Shown here: in pieces, positions 6,503 through 8,182 of the stretch | Numbering within the stretch: the first letter of the stretch is position 1 | Layout of the letters: every line of letters begins with the position of its first letter | Assembly (NCBI GenBank): GCA_029935275.1 | Contig: JAOZKQ010000086.1 | Span: 1 to 8,182, forward strand | Direction of reading: 5' to 3' | DNA: 8,182 bases | From: Bacteroidales bacterium | GTDB lineage: Bacteria; Bacteroidota; Bacteroidia; Bacteroidales; VadinHA17 | The notes under the pieces: generated by a model | Database searches by the model: none | Seen by the model: only the letters and a program-made list of their open reading frames with translations | Told to the model about the DNA's origin: nothing | Program-made: the position numbers and the translations under genes

Positions 6503-7432
6503 TTATATCAGGTGCGTTCCCTGTTTATTTATTTTTGAAACATGGATGTCAAAATCCACTCCAATATTCTGATAGATTTTTCTCATTGTATCCTGAACAT
6601 TTCGGGCATTTCTTTCACCTTTTGATAGTGTAAAGATAGAAGGTCCTGAACCGGAAATGCCACAACCGAGTGCTCCGTTTTTCAGTACGGATTCTTTAAC
6701 TTCTTTAAATTTAGGTATCAGGATTGAACGGACAGGTTCAATAATTACATCCTGCATTGACCGTCCAATAAGCTGATAATCAGAAGTAAGAATTCCTGTT
6801 ATTAGTCCCGCTACATTTCCCCATTGCTCGATGGCCTTTTTTAAGGAAATTTGTTTTTTAAGGATCATTCTGGAATCTTCTGTTTTTACCTGGATGTGGG
6901 GATGAACAACCGTGCAATACAGTTCTTCAGGTGCTTTTAGTTGAATAATATCCAGAGGTTCATAACTTCTTATAAGGACAAAATCCCCCAGTAATGCCGG
7001 AGCTACATTATCGGCATGGGGGATGCCTGAGGCAAGTTTTTCCCCTTCCATAGCATATTTAACCAGTTCTTTGGTTGAAAGAGGTTTGCCTGCCAGTTCA
7101 TTTATTGCAAAAGCTGCTGCAGCAGCACTCGCAGCACTGGAGCCCATACCACTCCCGGGCTTGATGCCTTTTTTGAGGCTTAGTTCAAAGCCTGTTTTAA
7201 TATTCATGTCCTGAATAAACTTTTTTATGACCACACCTGCTACATTTTTCTCAGGGTCAAGCGGAAGATCAAAACCCTCAATTGATTTTATCCTGATGAT
7301 GGGCTCCTCTATTGCTATCAGGCTTAGTTCGTCTCCTGTTCCAGATAGGGGGAACCCCAATATGTCAAATCCGCAGGTTACATTTGCTACCGATGCCGGG
7401 GCAAAGACCCTGATCTCTTTTCCAATTTCCAT
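6503..7432 (-). CDS. thrB: Homoserine kinase
   Basis: ThrB transfers the gamma-phosphate of ATP to homoserine, giving the O-phosphohomoserine used by ThrC. The 309-residue protein is a GHMP kinase with all three family motifs: the N-terminal FAPASVANVTCGFDILGFPL (10-29), the ATP-binding loop KPGSGMGSSAASA (91-103) and the C-terminal GCGISGSGPSIFTLS (256-270). HADNVAPALLGDF (139-151) is also typical of homoserine kinases and separates it from mevalonate or galactokinase relatives. The length is normal for the family. It lies between thrA (82 bp upstream) and thrC (350 bp downstream), in pathway order. The ATG at 7432 is chosen because it gives the short leader MEIGKEIRVFAP usual for the family; the bases before it are A/T-only with no Shine-Dalgarno. 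The stop codon overlaps the end of a 15-mer that recurs in the downstream spacer. Confidence 0.98.
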   Translation of the reverse strand: MEIGKEIRVFAPASVANVTCGFDILGFPLSGTGDELSLIAIEEPIIRIKSIEGFDLPLDPEKNVAGVVIKKFIQDMNIKTGFELSLKKGIKPGSGMGSSAASAAAAAFAINELAGKPLSTKELVKYAMEGEKLASGIPHADNVAPALLGDFVLIRSYEPLDIIQLKAPEELYCTVVHPHIQVKTEDSRMILKKQISLKKAIEQWGNVAGLITGILTSDYQLIGRSMQDVIIEPVRSILIPKFKEVKESVLKNGALGCGISGSGPSIFTLSKGERNARNVQDTMRKIYQNIGVDFDIHVSKINKQGTHLI

Positions 7433-7514
7433 ATTTTAAATTATTAGTAGTGTTTTTGTTATCTTATTTCTTATTTCTTCATTCATTTAAGCATTTACGT
7501 ATATAAGCATTTTC
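7433..7514. repeat. thrA-thrB spacer with short direct repeats
   Basis: This 82-bp spacer carries TAAGCATTT twice, at 7488-7496 and 7504-7512 (16-base period), and a tandem CTTATTT at 7463-7469 and 7470-7476. No promoter box, terminator or ORF is seen on either strand. The repeats are short, but together with the thrB-thrC spacer they suggest low-complexity phrase expansion in the non-coding parts of this operon. Confidence 0.6.
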
Positions 7515-8182
7515 CTATCCTATAGCTATTCTCATTATATCTGCAAATACTCCTGAAGCAGTAACTCCTGCTCCTGCGCCGGCCCCCTTAATAACCATGG
7601 GTTGTTCTTCGTAAAGACGGGTATAAAGCATTAAAATGTTGTCTTTCCCATCAAGCTCATAAAAAGGATGCGCCTCGTTCACTTCCAGTAATCCAACTGT
7701 GGCTTTTCCGGGTTTGAAATCAGCTACATACCTTAGTTTCTTTTTGTTTTGTATAGCTGATTTTCTCATCTTTTCAAAATAAACATCCTGTTCTGATAGC
7801 TTTTCGATAAATGCATCTTTTGTTGGTGCAGAAAAACTGGTTTCCGGGACGAAAGGTAGTGATTCTATATCCTCCATTTCTATCTGATAACCACATTCTC
7901 TGGCTAAAATCAGCAATTTCCTTTTTACATCCGTTCCGCTCAAATCTATCCTGGGATCAGGCTCAGTAAAACCAGCTTCCTGAGCTTTTTGTACAGTCTT
8001 TGAAAAAGTCATTTTTTCATTAAACGAATTCAGTATGAAATTCAGACTGCCGGATAAAACGGCCTGGAAACCTGTGATTATATCACCGCTGTTGATAAGG
8101 TCGTGAATTGTACGAATAAGTGGAAGCCCTGCCCCCACATTGGTTTCATATAAGAATTTCACATTCTTTGTACGGGCGGTAT
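7515..8182 (-). CDS. thrA: Homoserine dehydrogenase domain, probably C-terminus of bifunctional aspartokinase/homoserine dehydrogenase ThrA (partial)
   Basis: The reading frame stays open to the right edge, so the internal Met at 8162 is not the start; codons before it read TARTKN in frame. The 221 visible residues are the end of a homoserine dehydrogenase, which reduces aspartate semialdehyde to homoserine with NAD(P)H. Visible marks are LYETNVGAGLPL, LSGSLNFILNSF, and EPDPRIDLSGTDVKRKL, whose Glu73, Asp84 and Lys88 (counted from the first whole codon) match the catalytic-region Glu208, Asp219 and Lys223 of yeast HSDH. The final GAGAGAGVTASGVFADIMR matches the C-terminus of E. coli ThrA and MetL rather than the stand-alone enzyme, which carries an extra ACT domain. 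Full ThrA is about 815 residues, so the aspartokinase and regulatory parts would lie outside; their presence is inferred. It is the first visible gene of thrA-thrB-thrC and ends in TAG. Confidence 0.93.
   Translation of the reverse strand, partial: TARTKNVKFLYETNVGAGLPLIRTIHDLINSGDIITGFQAVLSGSLNFILNSFNEKMTFSKTVQKAQEAGFTEPDPRIDLSGTDVKRKLLILARECGYQIEMEDIESLPFVPETSFSAPTKDAFIEKLSEQDVYFEKMRKSAIQNKKKLRYVADFKPGKATVGLLEVNEAHPFYELDGKDNILMLYTRLYEEQPMVIKGAGAGAGVTASGVFADIMRIAIG

Noticed and set aside
7023..7439. Two plus-strand ORFs (63 and 70 codons) opposite thrB
   Set aside because: They mirror the Ala/Ser/Gly-rich GHMP motifs of thrB and have low-complexity products; shadow frames.
7515..8162. Independent 215-residue homoserine dehydrogenase starting at the Met at 8162
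   Set aside because: The frame remains open through the window edge and the Met lies in the middle of a conserved domain, so it is an internal residue of a longer protein.

Overview
The window is an AT-rich stretch of a Bacteroidota chromosome, most like Bacteroidales, Marinilabiliales or a related group. The evidence is the kind of proteins encoded (RsmA with a GNFPYN motif, a long pirin, a ThrA-type homoserine dehydrogenase end next to thrB and thrC), the near absence of Shine-Dalgarno sequences before the starts, and a few TAnnTTTG-like -7 elements. The genus cannot be fixed from the sequence alone. There is no phage, transposase, CRISPR, tRNA or rRNA, and every main gene belongs to a recognisable family.

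Layout. At the left edge, reading leftward and cut by the window, is rsmA (ksgA), the 16S rRNA dimethyladenosine transferase (1-497, minus). A 121-bp divergent spacer separates it from a tight rightward group: a secreted or membrane-anchored endonuclease/exonuclease/phosphatase-fold hydrolase (619-1449), a PatB/MalY-type aminotransferase-fold C-S lyase (1461-2636) and carA, the glutaminase subunit of carbamoyl-phosphate synthetase (2656-3735). Spacers of 11 and 19 bp suggest one transcript. carB does not follow. carA ends tail to tail, 39 bp away, with a leftward block: pirin (3775-4791), threonine synthase thrC (4860-6152), homoserine kinase thrB (6503-7432) and the C-terminal end of a homoserine dehydrogenase, very probably the bifunctional aspartokinase/homoserine dehydrogenase thrA (7515-8182, cut by the right edge).

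How the genes work together. thrA, thrB and thrC lie in pathway order and cover the aspartate-to-threonine route: the HSDH domain makes homoserine, ThrB phosphorylates it and ThrC converts it to threonine. The PatB-like enzyme would act on cystathionine, on the methionine branch from homoserine, but it is on the opposite strand and shares no visible control. CarA feeds arginine and pyrimidine synthesis. Pirin may have its own promoter.

The unusual part is the 350-bp thrB-thrC spacer, which is long for a thr operon. It holds nested tandem repeats (6226-6272), an imperfect fold-back element with a GC-rich hairpin inside AT-rich arms (about 6303-6443), a separated direct repeat that reaches the thrB stop codon, and a possible 24-codon ORF just before thrC. 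The thrA-thrB spacer also carries short repeats. I read this as non-autonomous or phrase-like repeat DNA expanded inside an operon. I do not see a convincing undescribed system; the rest of the window is ordinary housekeeping sequence.
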